Shown here piece after piece: positions 25,896 through 35,458 of a DNA stretch of 64,000 bases; the first letter of the stretch is position 1, and every line of letters starts with the position of its first letter. Both the position numbers and the translations under genes were made by a program. The notes beneath the pieces were generated by a model. It was not told the origin of the DNA and ran no database searches. It saw only the letters and a list, made by a program, of their open reading frames with translations. This DNA is from Streptomyces malaysiensis subsp. samsunensis (GTDB lineage Bacteria; Actinomycetota; Actinomycetes; Streptomycetales; Streptomycetaceae). The stretch covers positions 186,001-250,000 of the forward strand of contig NZ_JANIIC010000003.1 of the NCBI RefSeq assembly GCF_024519315.1. The letters run 5' to 3'.

Positions 25896-26529
25896 GGATC
25901 ACCACCAGCTCTTCCTTCGTCTCGCCCGGGGCGATCAGCCCATGGGACTCCAGCCACGGCGTCTGCCCGCGCAGCACCGGCCCGAAGGGGATCGTGCGAC
26001 GGTCGGTCACCGCCGCCCGCAGCCCGGCCCCCGTCAACTGCTCCACCGTACGATCCGCGCCGCACAGCCCCGAATGGACCAGGAGCAGCGCACCGCCGGG
26101 GCGCAGCAGCGGTGGCGCGTCGCGGCAGATCCGATCGAGCAGCGCCCGCCCGTCGGCACCGGCCTGCCAGGCCACACCGCGGCCCCGCCGGAGCCGTCGC
26201 TCCGCCATCGGCACATAGGGCGGGTTGGTGACGATGAGATCGAACCTGCGGTCGGCGACCGGTGTCAGCAGATCGCCCTGGAGGACACGCACCGGGAGCC
26301 CTTTGAGACGGGCCCGCAGCCAGGTGGCGCCCACGGCGAGCGGTGAGACATCGACGGCGGTCACCTGGGCCGCACCTCGCCCGGCCGCGGCGAGGGCCAG
26401 GGCCCCGCTGCCCGTCCCCACGTCGAGAACCGCCGTATCGGCCCCGATGTTCTCCCGCAGCAGGGCGTCGGCCAGCAGCCATGTGTCGTCCTGCGGCGCG
26501 TACACACCTGGAGGGGTCTTGAACACCAT
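25876..26529 (-). CDS. HemK/PrmC-like SAM-dependent methyltransferase
   Basis: A 217-residue protein started at ATG 26529 (MVFKTPPGVYAPQDDTWLLADAL). It has DVGTGSGALALAAA (motif I), VTAVDVSPLAVG, and the amino-group methyltransferase motif NPPYVP, as in PrmC/HemK2. The lead PPGVYAPQDDT is typical of the HemK2-like release-factor/N6 group. It could methylate a glutamine or lysine on a protein. The downstream CDGSH gene overlaps it and is probably co-translated, a pairing common in actinomycetes. Confidence 0.85.
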   Translation of the reverse strand: MVFKTPPGVYAPQDDTWLLADALLRENIGADTAVLDVGTGSGALALAAAGRGAAQVTAVDVSPLAVGATWLRARLKGLPVRVLQGDLLTPVADRRFDLIVTNPPYVPMAERRLRRGRGVAWQAGADGRALLDRICRDAPPLLRPGGALLLVHSGLCGADRTVEQLTGAGLRAAVTDRRTIPFGPVLRGQTPWLESHGLIAPGETKEELVVIRAERRT

Positions 26530-26821
26530 CAGTGGCGAGTACCCGCGAGGGGCCGTTGTGCGCGTGTGCGATGTGGTGCGAGCACCGGACGTGGTCCGAG
26601 GAACGTCATAGGCGCCTTCGGCGCTACAGTGCTGCAACGTCGACGTAGACGCCTATCACCGCTGGGTCGGTGCGGCGCCCGCCCACAAATCTTGACAAGG
26701 TTCGCCGCCGCGCTCACGGGCGCCTTCCGTGATGTGCGCGGATCCGCACGAATCATCACAGCGGCCATGGGCACCCGGCGGTGCCGGGGCCTTCACGGCC
26801 GGGACACGGCAAGATGAAAGG

Positions 26822-28102
26822 GTGAAGGAGCGCAAAGCCGACACGACGCGGATGGAGCGGCTGGCTCTGCTGACAGAGGCGTGGGCCGCGCTGGCCAGCA
26901 CGCTGGACCTGTCCGAGGGATTGCGGCGGGTGTGCCGGATCCTGACCAGGCGGCTGGGCGACTGGTGCGTGGTGGACCTGCTCCGCGAGCCGGGCCGTCT
27001 GGACCGTGTGAGCGTCGTGCACCGTACCCCCGAGGTGCTGCCTCCGGGAAGATACGAAGGCCGGCTCCCGCCGGTGCCGGAGGACGCCGTGGGCCCGCTG
27101 CCACGGGTGCTGCGGGGCGCCGGGCCGCTGCTGCTCACCGACATTCCCCCGCCGAGCCAGGCCATCGACCCGCTCCACGCCCGCCAGCTGGAGCTGTTCC
27201 ATCAATTGGAGGCGCGTAGCGCGATCGTCTCCCCGTTGCGGGCCCGCCGGGAGGTTCTCGGCGCCCTGACCGTCTCCCGCACCGATCCGTGCCATCCGTT
27301 CACGGAAGAAGACGTCCCCCTGGTCGAAGACCTGGTCCGTGGCCTGGCGATCCAGGTGGACAACGCACGGCTCCATCAGGAGACCCAGCACATCGCCGAA
27401 CGTTTCCAGCGCGCCCTGCTGCCCGCGCTCCCGGAGATCGGCCACCTCCAGATGGCCGCCCGCTACGCTCCCTCGCGCACCACCGCACAGGTCGGCGGCG
27501 ACTGGTACGACTGCTTCGTCCTCCCCGAGGGCGACACCGTGCTGGTGATCGGGGACGTCACCGGCCATGACCTGCAAGCGGCCGTCGCGATGAGCGCCCT
27601 GCGCCATATGCTGCGCGGTATCGCCGTCGACCGTCAGGAGCCCCCGGGTGACGTTCTGCGCCGACTGGACATGGCCAATCACACGCTGTACCAGAACGCC
27701 ACAGCCACCTGCATCTACGCCCTGATCAAGGGAGAGGAGCAAGGCCCCTGGTGGTTGGAGCACGCTTCGGCCGGACACCTGCCGCCCCTGCTGACCACCC
27801 GCGAGGGCGACACCCGGTATCTCGAAGGCGGCGGAGGGGGGCTCCTGCTCGGCATGCACCCCGAGTTGCCGCGTCCGACCGGCCGCGATCCGCTACCGGC
27901 CCACTCCACCCTGTTGCTGTTCACCGACGGCTTGATCGAGCGCCATGGAGAATCCCTCTCCCACGGCCAGACCCGGCTCCGCCAGCACACCGCGGCGCTG
28001 GCCCGCGCGCCCCTCGACGTCTTCTGCGACGAGCTGGTCGGCGGACTGGTCACCGACGGCACCGATGACATCGCCCTCCTCGCCCTGCGCCCCATCCCTT
28101 AG
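26822..28102 (+). CDS. GAF-SpoIIE protein phosphatase
   Basis: A 426-residue protein taken from GTG 26822; later ATG 26852 is also possible and no RBS is decisive. A GAF sensor domain covers about residues 10-185 (WAALASTLDLSEGLRRVC to FTEEDVPLVEDLVRGLAIQVDNA). The PP2C/SpoIIE domain covers about 195-426, with the metal Asp in QVGGDWYD, GDVTGHDLQAAVAMSAL, ASAGHLPPLL and FTDGLIERHGE and the final TDDIALLAL. These phosphatases act on anti-sigma antagonists in partner-switching cascades, and the GAF domain senses a small molecule or redox state. It stands alone in its operon, upstream of a FAD-Rieske gene. Confidence 0.9.
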   Translation: MKERKADTTRMERLALLTEAWAALASTLDLSEGLRRVCRILTRRLGDWCVVDLLREPGRLDRVSVVHRTPEVLPPGRYEGRLPPVPEDAVGPLPRVLRGAGPLLLTDIPPPSQAIDPLHARQLELFHQLEARSAIVSPLRARREVLGALTVSRTDPCHPFTEEDVPLVEDLVRGLAIQVDNARLHQETQHIAERFQRALLPALPEIGHLQMAARYAPSRTTAQVGGDWYDCFVLPEGDTVLVIGDVTGHDLQAAVAMSALRHMLRGIAVDRQEPPGDVLRRLDMANHTLYQNATATCIYALIKGEEQGPWWLEHASAGHLPPLLTTREGDTRYLEGGGGGLLLGMHPELPRPTGRDPLPAHSTLLLFTDGLIERHGESLSHGQTRLRQHTAALARAPLDVFCDELVGGLVTDGTDDIALLALRPIP

Positions 28103-28301
28103 CCCTGCCCCGCTGCGAGCGGCAGGCCGGTGCCGCCCCGGCGCTCGTAGCGGGACAGGGCGGAACCGGTCGGCCGGTGGTGGAAGCCGGTGACTCGACG
28201 GCCGCCACGCCGCCTCCCGCCCTTCAGCGCGGTAGCCGATCGGTATCGGGGCACTCGGGAGGGGATCGCGGCCGGGAAGCGGATCGGGAGAGGAGCCGAC
28301 G

Positions 28302-29891
28302 ATGACGAGTCTTCCCACCGGGTACGCGCCCTCGTCGTACTGGATGTCATCAGCGCCGGGAGCCTCCTACCCGGCCCTGGAGCCGGGCTGGGAGGGCACC
28401 GCTCCCGATGTCGAGGTCGCCGTGGTGGGCGGGGGCATCGCGGGCATCTGCACGGCTTGGGAGCTGGCGCGCGCCGGACGCCGGGTGGCGCTGGTGGAGG
28501 CGGACCGGCTGGCCGCCGGGGCCACCGGCCACACCACGGCCAAGCTCTCGGCCCTCCAAGGGCTCGCGTACCAGGACATCCGGGCGGCGCGGGGTGAGGA
28601 GGCGGCCCGGCGCTACGCCCGCTCGCAGACCGATGCCATCGACCGGGTACGGGAGGTGACCGCCGAGCTGGGGATCGACTGCGATCTGGAGGAGGCGCCC
28701 GCCGCCACCTACGCCGAGGGAGAGGAGGCCCTGGCGAAGGTGCGGGCCGAGGCAGGGGCCGCCGCGGAGGCTGGGCTGGACGCCGCGTTCACCACCGCCA
28801 CCGATCTGCCCTTCCCCGTCGCGGGGGCGGTCGAGGTGGCGGGCCAGGCGCAGTTCCACCCCCGGAAGTACCTGCTGGCGCTGGTGGCGGACCTGATCGC
28901 GCGGGGAGGTCTGGTCTTCGAGGGCTCGCGGGTGGTGAGCCTCGCCGAAGGCCATCCGTGTCGTCTCACCACCGACCGCGGAGCGCGATTGCGCGCCCGG
29001 GACGTGGTGGTCGCCACGGCCTACCCGGTCTTCGACCGGGCCCTGCTCTTCCCCCGGCTGGAAGTGCGGCGTGAGCTGGTCGTCGCCGCGGTGCTCCCCT
29101 CCGACCGCGCCCCGCGCGGTATGTACCTCACGCCCGAGGACGGCACCCGCTCGGTGCGCACCGCGCCGTACGGGCAGGGGCAGCGGTTGCTCATCGTCAC
29201 CGGGGAGAAGTTCACCCCCGGCGTCGGTGATGTCGAGCGGCGCTATGAGCGGCTGATGGGCTGGACGCGGGACCGCTTCCCCGACGCCGAACCCGCCTTC
29301 CGCTGGGCGGCACAGGACAACTGGACCACCGACCACGTGCCCTATGTGGGCCCGCTGCACCCCGCCTCCCGCCACGCCTTCGTGGCCACGGGGTTCGCCG
29401 GGTGGGGCATGACCGGTGGCGTACTCGCCGGCAGGCTGCTGGCCGCGCGACTCACCGGACGGCCCCTGCCCTGGGAGGGCCTGTACGATCCGCGACGGCT
29501 GAATCCGGTGCGCGAGGCGCCCGCGCTGCTGCGCGTCCAGGCCACGGCCGCGCGCCACTTCATCGGCGACCGGCTGTCCGGCGACGGCGCCGACGCGGAA
29601 CGGGACATCCCGCCCGGCGGCGGGGCGGTCGTCCGCCTCGGTGGACGACAGCGGGCCGTCCACCGTGACGAGAAGGGCCGGTTGCGTTCGCTGTCCGCCC
29701 GCTGCACCCATCTGGGCTGCCTGGTGCGGTTCAACGACGCCGAGCGGACCTGGGAGTGCCCCTGCCACGGCTCACGGTTCGCCGTCGACGGCAGTGTCCT
29801 CCAGGGACCGGCGGTACGCCCGCTGAAGCGGATCGAGGACCACGAACGCCCGGCGCGCGAGACCGAGCACGGCGGAGAAGCCACGGAGTGA
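28302..29891 (+). CDS. FAD-dependent oxidoreductase (DAO type) with C-terminal Rieske [2Fe-2S] domain
   Basis: A 529-residue protein with RBS GAGGAGCC. It has the FAD motif VAVVGGGIAGICTAWELARAG near residue 37, GATGHTTAKLSALQG, and a C-terminal FAD element (HAFVATGFAGWGMTGG). After a linker, residues about 445-510 form a Rieske domain with CTHLGC and CPCHGSRF (two Cys-x-His pairs). This DadA-Rieske architecture is widespread in actinobacteria and its natural substrate is not established. It may pass electrons from an oxidised amine or glycine-like substrate to an unidentified acceptor. Confidence 0.92.
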   Translation: MTSLPTGYAPSSYWMSSAPGASYPALEPGWEGTAPDVEVAVVGGGIAGICTAWELARAGRRVALVEADRLAAGATGHTTAKLSALQGLAYQDIRAARGEEAARRYARSQTDAIDRVREVTAELGIDCDLEEAPAATYAEGEEALAKVRAEAGAAAEAGLDAAFTTATDLPFPVAGAVEVAGQAQFHPRKYLLALVADLIARGGLVFEGSRVVSLAEGHPCRLTTDRGARLRARDVVVATAYPVFDRALLFPRLEVRRELVVAAVLPSDRAPRGMYLTPEDGTRSVRTAPYGQGQRLLIVTGEKFTPGVGDVERRYERLMGWTRDRFPDAEPAFRWAAQDNWTTDHVPYVGPLHPASRHAFVATGFAGWGMTGGVLAGRLLAARLTGRPLPWEGLYDPRRLNPVREAPALLRVQATAARHFIGDRLSGDGADAERDIPPGGGAVVRLGGRQRAVHRDEKGRLRSLSARCTHLGCLVRFNDAERTWECPCHGSRFAVDGSVLQGPAVRPLKRIEDHERPARETEHGGEATE

Positions 29892-30031
29892 CCTGCGAAG
29901 ACATCGCTGGGCCGCATCGCGCGATGCGTCCTGGGCGACGAACGTCCCAGCCCCCGGGCACGGGCCACACGTCCGCTCGGAGCCGGTCCGGGAGGGAGCG
30001 GCTCAGCGGCGCCGACGGGATTCCGCTTCGG

Positions 30032-30199
30032 CCGCCGAAGGCGAAAGTCGAAGTGCAGGGTCGTCGCGTCATGGATCTGCACGACGAACGATGGCTGATG
30101 ACCTCGGTGTCCACCACGGCTCGTGCCGCCCTTCGGCTCCGCTGACTTCCCGACGTCCCGCCTGCGCCGGTATTCGGCAAGGGCATCGCTGGTCGGCAT
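30032..30199 (-). pseudogene. LigD-type 3'-phosphoesterase domain, N-terminal fragment
   Basis: ATG 30199 behind AAGGAG opens MPTSDALAEYRRRRDVGKSAEPKGG, and then PSFVVQIHDATTLHFDFRLRR. This is the start of the phosphoesterase domain of bacterial NHEJ ligase D (or its stand-alone form), including the His in QIHDA that helps bind the metal. About 56 residues remain of about 150. The frame then runs on as nonsense antisense to the FAD-Rieske gene. The 413-base gap 29892-30304 contains nothing else recognisable. Confidence 0.7.
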
Positions 30200-30304
30200 G
30201 GTGTGCTCCTTCCGACGCGTGGCACGCCGGGCAGGTACCCGCCCGGCCACGGGATCGGCGACCGGCGGACCTTCCCGGTCACAGCACTGGGCGCGGAGGC
30301 TATG

Positions 30305-32842
30305 TCATCCGCAATCCGGTTGTGAGTGGAGCAGGAGCAGGGCGATGTCATCGCTGCGGGGATCGGTGTGCGGGTCGTGGTGGATGAGGGTGTCGGCGAG
30401 GGTGGCCATGGGCTGGCCCTGGGCCTGTGCGAGCTGGTCGGCGAGGTTGGCGGTCGCGTCGTCGAGGTCGACGTCGGGACTTTCGACGAGGCCGTCGGTG
30501 TAGAGGGCCAGCACGGCGCCGGGCGGCAGGGGGATCTCGGTGGCCGGGTAGTCGGCGTCGGGATCGATGCCCAGCAGGAGGCCGGGTGGCAGATGGAGGA
30601 CCTCGGTGTGCCCGTCGGGATGGCGCAGGAGTGGGGGCAGATGACCGGCGGTGGCCAGGTGGGCAAGGTGGTGTGCCAGGTCGATATGGGCGTAGAGGCA
30701 GCTGGTGAACAGCCCGGGGTCGAGGTCGGTGAGCAGGCGGTTGGTGCGGGCCAGGACTTCGCCGGGAGGCGCGCCGGCGGTGGCGTGGACGGCGGTGCGG
30801 ACCTGTCCCATGAGGACGGCGGCGTTCACACTGTGGCCTTGGACGTCGCCGATGGCCGCGGCGACGGTGGTGGCGTCGCAGCGGATGAGGTCGTAGAAGT
30901 CCCCGCCGATGTCCATGCCGCAAGCCGTGGGCAGATAGCGGGCCGCCACCTCCAGTCCGGGCACGGTGGGGAGGGTGGCGGGGAGCAGGCCGCTCTGCAA
31001 ACCACGGGCGAGCTGGTGCTCGGCGTCGTAGAGGCGGGCGCGATCGAGGGCCTGGGCGATCAGTCCGGCGAGAGAGGTCAGAACGGCGCGTTCGTCGGGG
31101 GTGAAGTCGTGGGGCTGGTCGTAGGAGACCACGCAGCAGCCGACCGGTCGGCTGGAGGCCAGCAGCGGCAGGAAGGCCCAGGCCGCTCTCTTGGTCAGCC
31201 GTGGGATCTCGGGGGCGAGCTGTGCCATCTCGCGGCGGGAGGCGAAAAAGAGGGGTACTCCCATGGTCACCGCGCGCACGGTAGGGGCCGACTCGTCCCG
31301 GAAGGGAGGGAGGTCGAGGGCGCTGATGACCTTGGCCGGGTAGCCACGGTGGCCGACGACACGCAACCGGTCGCCCTCGGCGACGGACAGGACGAAGCCC
31401 TGGGCGCCGAAGGCCGGCAGGACCAGGTCGGCGGTCAGCTCGACCACGTCCCGCACGCTGACGGCCTTGGTGAGCGCACCGGCCACATGCATCAGGTCGT
31501 ACAGCGTGCCGGCCCGCGCCGGTGTGGCGGTGTCCGCTCCGCGCCCCGGCCCCGGGTGGTCCACCGGGGTGGTGCGCTCGGTGGGGGAAACGCGCACGCT
31601 GACGCCGGAGGCGTCCGGACGGAGCTGGAAGGACAGCCACCGGTCCGGTGGGCGCAGGGCGGTGAAGGACGTGGGTCGGCGGCCGAGCACCGCGGCCCGG
31701 TAGCGGTCTTCGAAGACCGGGTCGTCCAGCCATGGCAGTGCCTCCCACAGCGGTGCACCGAGCAGCTCCGGGACGCCGCCACCGACCAGGTCGGCGGCGG
31801 TGGCGCTGATGAAGGCGATCCGGCCCTCCGCGTCCAGCACACAACAGCCCTCCGCGGGGCGGTCGCCGAAGTCCACCGCGGTCCGCGCGCCGGTCCGGGC
31901 CCGCGGTGGGGCCGCCATGTGCGGCTCCTCGGGTGATATCGGGTGTCCGTCCTCGGCGGCATGCTGGAGGAACGCACCCGTACGGTCGCAGGTGGAGCGG
32001 ATCACCGCGCGCTCCTGCGCGCTCAGGTGCGATGGGCGCGGTTCGGGCCACAGCAGCACCAGTCCGCCCCGAACAGTGGTACCGGAGGTGACCGGTGCGG
32101 CGGCCAGCGCCACGGGGTAGGGCAATACCAGCGCTGCCCTCGGGTAGCGGCGCACCAGCGCCGCCTGGCTGGCGAGCCACACCAGGCGCCGTTCACGCAA
32201 CGCGTCCGCCACCGGACCCGAAGCCGGAAGCAGCAGCCGTTCCCACAGTGCGGTGATCTTCGGCGGCACCCCGGTCATGGTGGCCAGCCGCAGCACCTGC
32301 CCGCACGGCGACAGCAGGTACACCATGCCCGCGGACGCACCTGTTTCCCGTACCGCCTGACGCAGGAACGTATCCAGGAACTCCGTACCGGAGCAGACAG
32401 CGGACGTGGCGTCACCGCGCGGCCCCCGCTCCTCCCCCGAGAGATCCCGCACATGCCCGAAGCGGCGCCTGGCCGCCTCGCCACTGGTCCCCAGGGCTGC
32501 GCCGATCCGTGCCCAGCCGGCTCCGGCCTGCCGATCGGCGAGCACCGCGTACCGCACCAACCGCTCGGCCAGCCCGGGGACCTCCGCCACCGCGTCACAG
32601 TGACAGCCCACCGCGGCCTCCCGCTCCGGGGCCGGATCACCCGTCTGCCGCGCCACCGCCTGAACTCGGGCCAGCAGGTCCACACCCGCGAGCACCATCG
32701 CCTGCCGCGTCTGGGCCGCCGCCGACCATCGATGCCGCGCCCGCCAGGCCGCCTGTCGGTGAGCCGGGCTGCAATAACGCCGGTTGCGGCCGGCCTGATC
32801 CGGGAGCGATGCATCGCACCATTGGCACCGAACATCACCCAT
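30305..32842 (-). CDS. Multi-domain GAF/PAS SpoIIE phosphatase with an N-terminal zinc-finger-like segment
   Basis: An 845-residue protein with start ATG 32842. The first 35 residues (CQWCDASLPD ... RRYCSPAHRQAAWR) have the Cys-x2-Cys ... Cys-x4-His-like spacing of an FCS/MYM-type zinc finger followed by a helical segment with an HTH-like part (GWARIGAALGTSGEAARRRFG). Next come a GAF-like domain (about 150-290), a PAS domain (about 330-440; CCVLDAEGRIAFISATAADL), a second GAF (about 455-600) and the PP2C domain (about 620-845; GMDIGGDFYDLI, GDVQGHSVNAAVLMG, YTDGLVESPDV, SDDIALLLL). A large sensory phosphatase of the anti-sigma partner-switch class. The N-terminal finger/HTH combination is unusual. 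Confidence 0.88.
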   Translation of the reverse strand: MGDVRCQWCDASLPDQAGRNRRYCSPAHRQAAWRARHRWSAAAQTRQAMVLAGVDLLARVQAVARQTGDPAPEREAAVGCHCDAVAEVPGLAERLVRYAVLADRQAGAGWARIGAALGTSGEAARRRFGHVRDLSGEERGPRGDATSAVCSGTEFLDTFLRQAVRETGASAGMVYLLSPCGQVLRLATMTGVPPKITALWERLLLPASGPVADALRERRLVWLASQAALVRRYPRAALVLPYPVALAAAPVTSGTTVRGGLVLLWPEPRPSHLSAQERAVIRSTCDRTGAFLQHAAEDGHPISPEEPHMAAPPRARTGARTAVDFGDRPAEGCCVLDAEGRIAFISATAADLVGGGVPELLGAPLWEALPWLDDPVFEDRYRAAVLGRRPTSFTALRPPDRWLSFQLRPDASGVSVRVSPTERTTPVDHPGPGRGADTATPARAGTLYDLMHVAGALTKAVSVRDVVELTADLVLPAFGAQGFVLSVAEGDRLRVVGHRGYPAKVISALDLPPFRDESAPTVRAVTMGVPLFFASRREMAQLAPEIPRLTKRAAWAFLPLLASSRPVGCCVVSYDQPHDFTPDERAVLTSLAGLIAQALDRARLYDAEHQLARGLQSGLLPATLPTVPGLEVAARYLPTACGMDIGGDFYDLIRCDATTVAAAIGDVQGHSVNAAVLMGQVRTAVHATAGAPPGEVLARTNRLLTDLDPGLFTSCLYAHIDLAHHLAHLATAGHLPPLLRHPDGHTEVLHLPPGLLLGIDPDADYPATEIPLPPGAVLALYTDGLVESPDVDLDDATANLADQLAQAQGQPMATLADTLIHHDPHTDPRSDDIALLLLHSQPDCG

Positions 32843-33022
32843 ATAGATACATTACGCCCGCATGGGGTGACGGCAGCGGGCCCGGATCCCGTCCGCTGAA
32901 TACGGTCCCACCGCCAGCGCCCCCAGGCGCGGTGCGTTTCACACAGCTCCCCGCAGAGCCGGTACGGCATACCACGCCACGCGTCGACATGGCCGAACGG
33001 GAGCGAACGCCCACCGACAGCG

Positions 33023-33283
33023 TTGCGCGGCAAGCTGCTGGCCGGCGAGATCGTCGGCCCGCCGTCGCCGGCACAGATGCAACGCACCGTCCCGGTCGTC
33101 TCCCAAGAGGGAAAGACGATCGACTACGGCCTCGGCCTGCACCCGACGGAAGCCACCGGTCAAGGCACCTTCTGGGGCCACGGTGGCACGGTCTGGGGTG
33201 CTGGAGCGCTGGCCATGACCCGTGCCGACGGCGTGTTCACCGCGACGGCCATCACACGAACGGACTCGGCAGGAGGCCGTTGA
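33023..33283 (+). pseudogene. Serine hydrolase / D-alanyl-D-alanine carboxypeptidase-like, 3' fragment
   Basis: The frame has LRGKLLAGEIVGPPSPAQMQ, then DYGLGLHPTEAT and WGHGGTVWGAGALAMTRADG. This is the C-terminal part of a class-C beta-lactamase/DD-peptidase fold, with the HGG third motif. The SxxK and YxN motifs are missing, as is any ribosome site or start codon except a TTG. It is a decayed 3' end in the gap between the phosphatase promoter and the aldehyde dehydrogenase. Confidence 0.75.
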
Positions 33284-33315
33284 CGGTCGCTCCGCACCTC
33301 CGCGCGAGTACGGGG

Positions 33316-34827
33316 TCAGCGCCCGTGGTTGTGCATGACGTGCTTGGTGCGCGAGTAGTCGTCCAGCGCGTAGATCGACAGGTCGCGGCCGTAACCGGAC
33401 CCCTTGAAACCGCCCCAGGGGACCTCACCGGCCAGCACGAGGTGGGAGTTGACCCAGACGGTGCCGAAGTCGAGGCGGGCGGCGATGTCGTGGCCGCGGC
33501 GGGCGTTCTCGGTCCACACCGATGCCGAGAGACCGAGTGGGACGTCGTTGGCGCGCCGTACCGCTTCCTCCTCGTCGGCGAAGGTCTCGACCGTGATCAC
33601 CGGGCCGAAGATCTCCTCGCGGGCGACTTCGGCCCCTTCGGGGACGTCGGTCAGCACGGTCGGGGCGATGAAGTAGCCGGGCCCGTCGAGGGCCACGCCT
33701 CCCGTCGCCACCTGGACGCCCTCCTCCTTCGCGCGCTCCAAGTACCCGCTGACACGGTCGAAGTGTGCTTTCGAGACCATGGGGCCGACCTCGACATCCT
33801 CGCCGGCCAGTGGCTCACCGACGAGCAACTCCCCCGCCTCGCGGACGAGTCGCTCGATGAATCGCCCGGCGACGGATTCGTGGACGAGGACGCGGCAGGC
33901 CGCCCCGCACTCCTGGCCCGAGTTCCAGAAGCCCGCGACGCGCAGGGACGACGCGGCTGCCGCGAGGTCGGCGTCCCGGAAAATCACGACGGGGGCCTTG
34001 CCGCCGAGTTCGAGGTGCACCCGCTTGAGGCTGTCGGCGGCGGCCCGGGCGACGGCGCGACCGCTGCCGACCGAACCGGTCAGGGCGATCATGTTCACGT
34101 CCGGGTGTTCGGCGAGCCGGGTCCCGACGACGCCGCCGTAGCCGTTCACCACGTTCACCACACCGCGCGGCAGGAGACCGGCGACGAGCTCGGCGAACTT
34201 CAAAGTGGTCAGCGGGGTCTGCTCGGACGGCTTGAGAACCACGGTGTTGCCCGCGGCGAGGATGGGTGCGATCTTCCAGACCGCCATGAGCAGCGGGTAG
34301 TTCCACGGGGTGACCACACCGGTCACGCCGAGCGGTTCCCGCAGGATGAGCGACAGATGGTTCTCGACGTAGTCGCCGGCGGCCATGGAGGTGGTCGCGC
34401 GCACCGCACCGGCCATGAAGCGGAAGGTGTCGACGGCCATGTCGACGTCGTCCCGCGAGACCGCGAGCGGCTTGCCGGTGTTCGCCGACTCCAGCCTGCT
34501 CAGAAGCCGGCTGTGCTCGGCCACCCGATCGGCGATGGCGTGCAGTAGCTCGGAGCGCTCCTTGGGGACCCGCCGGGCCCACCCGGCCTTGGCCGCCACA
34601 GCGGCGCCGACCGCGCGGTCGATGTCCTCGGCGGTGCCCTCGGGAATCCGGGCGATGACGTTTTCCGTGCACGGGTCGACCACGTCGATGACGGGCCCGG
34701 TCGATCCCTCGACGAAGGCCCCGTCGATGAAGTGCCCAGCCGGGGGAAGGTCGGCTTCGGTGATCAGAGCCGATGCGTCGGCTGCGCGTCGTGCGGTGGC
34801 CGTGGTGAGGCCGGTGGCAGTGGTCAT
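33316..34827 (-). CDS. NAD(P)-dependent aldehyde dehydrogenase (betaine-aldehyde DH group)
   Basis: A 503-residue enzyme started at ATG 34827 behind AAGGAG. It has GVTGVVTPWNYPLLMAVWK, KPSEQTPLT, the glycine turn ALTGSVGSGRAVA, the catalytic Glu in HLELGGKAPV and the catalytic Cys in FWNSGQECGAACRVLV. This is the aldehyde dehydrogenase family near gamma-aminobutyraldehyde/betaine-aldehyde dehydrogenases. The sequence SGQECGAACR has two Cys, the first aligned with the nucleophile. It is located beside a GntR gene and the sarcosine oxidase operon, consistent with breakdown of methylated amines or polyamines, but it is not an operon partner of them. Confidence 0.92.
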   Translation of the reverse strand: MTTATGLTTATARRAADASALITEADLPPAGHFIDGAFVEGSTGPVIDVVDPCTENVIARIPEGTAEDIDRAVGAAVAAKAGWARRVPKERSELLHAIADRVAEHSRLLSRLESANTGKPLAVSRDDVDMAVDTFRFMAGAVRATTSMAAGDYVENHLSLILREPLGVTGVVTPWNYPLLMAVWKIAPILAAGNTVVLKPSEQTPLTTLKFAELVAGLLPRGVVNVVNGYGGVVGTRLAEHPDVNMIALTGSVGSGRAVARAAADSLKRVHLELGGKAPVVIFRDADLAAAASSLRVAGFWNSGQECGAACRVLVHESVAGRFIERLVREAGELLVGEPLAGEDVEVGPMVSKAHFDRVSGYLERAKEEGVQVATGGVALDGPGYFIAPTVLTDVPEGAEVAREEIFGPVITVETFADEEEAVRRANDVPLGLSASVWTENARRGHDIAARLDFGTVWVNSHLVLAGEVPWGGFKGSGYGRDLSIYALDDYSRTKHVMHNHGR

Positions 34828-34936
34828 GAGCAGTGGCTCCTTGGGTGTGGTCGTGTGATGGCCGGCCAGTCGGCACCGCGGCCGATGCCGTGGCGAACAC
34901 GGTGCGGACGTCGTGTTCGCCGAGGAATCGCATGGC

Positions 34937-35189
34937 TCAGCGTGCGGCCGACAGCCGCGGCACCTCCTCGACCAGGGCGGAGATCCTGGCGGTGGTGGCG
35001 GCGTCGAGGCCGAGGAGCGGCGCACGGGGCTCTCCGACGGGGAACCCGGCCGCGGTCAGGGCGGCCTTGACCGCCGGAATGAACGGGGCGGCCATGATGG
35101 CGTCCATCAGCGGGTAGATCCGCGCCCATTCGGCTCGCGCGCGGTCGAGGTCGCCGTCGCGCAACGCGCGGTGGATCGAGACGAGTAAC
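34937..35189 (-). pseudogene. DapA-family (dihydrodipicolinate synthase-like) lyase, 3' fragment
   Basis: The minus strand reads LVSIHRALRDGDLDRARAEWARIYPLMDAIM, then AAPFIPAVKAALTAAGFPVGEPRAPL and a normal stop. This is the helical C-terminus of a DHDPS/N-acetylneuraminate-lyase-type protein. About 84 of about 300 residues are left; the Schiff-base lysine region is gone. At about 35189 it meets the 3' part of a GntR-FCD gene on the other strand. It is 109 bp upstream of the aldehyde dehydrogenase and may once have been its operon partner. Confidence 0.72.
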
Positions 35190-35390
35190 GAGGACGGGGC
35201 CGTCCACGACGCGTTGTGCGACGCGGACGGGAACGAGGCGGCCCGTCTGTGGCGGGTGAAGATCGAGCGCTGCGTCCGCTACATGATCGCCCAGCTCCCC
35301 GAGGACGACGTCGCCCCGTACCTGTGGACCACTTTGGCGGGCCGGCCCCGCATGCGCCCGGGGGGGGAACCCCGGGGCGCGGCACCCTGA
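35190..35390 (+). pseudogene. GntR-FCD regulator, 3' fragment
   Basis: The plus-strand frame from GAG 35190 reads EDGAVHDALCDADGNEAAR, then LWRVKIERCVRYMIAQLPEDD and a stop at 35388. The pattern of HDAL-x5-GNEAARL is the end of an FCD ligand domain, where the AxR helix carries the last His/Arg. No DNA-binding part or start codon remains. The run GGGGGGG near the end is followed by a plausible tail. It is back to back with the DapA fragment, with no spacer. Confidence 0.6.
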
Positions 35391-35458
35391 CACGGCGGAC
35401 TCACCGGCCGCACGGCGAAGGGCACCGGCGAGCACGCCCCCTTCGACCGGGTCGTGGG

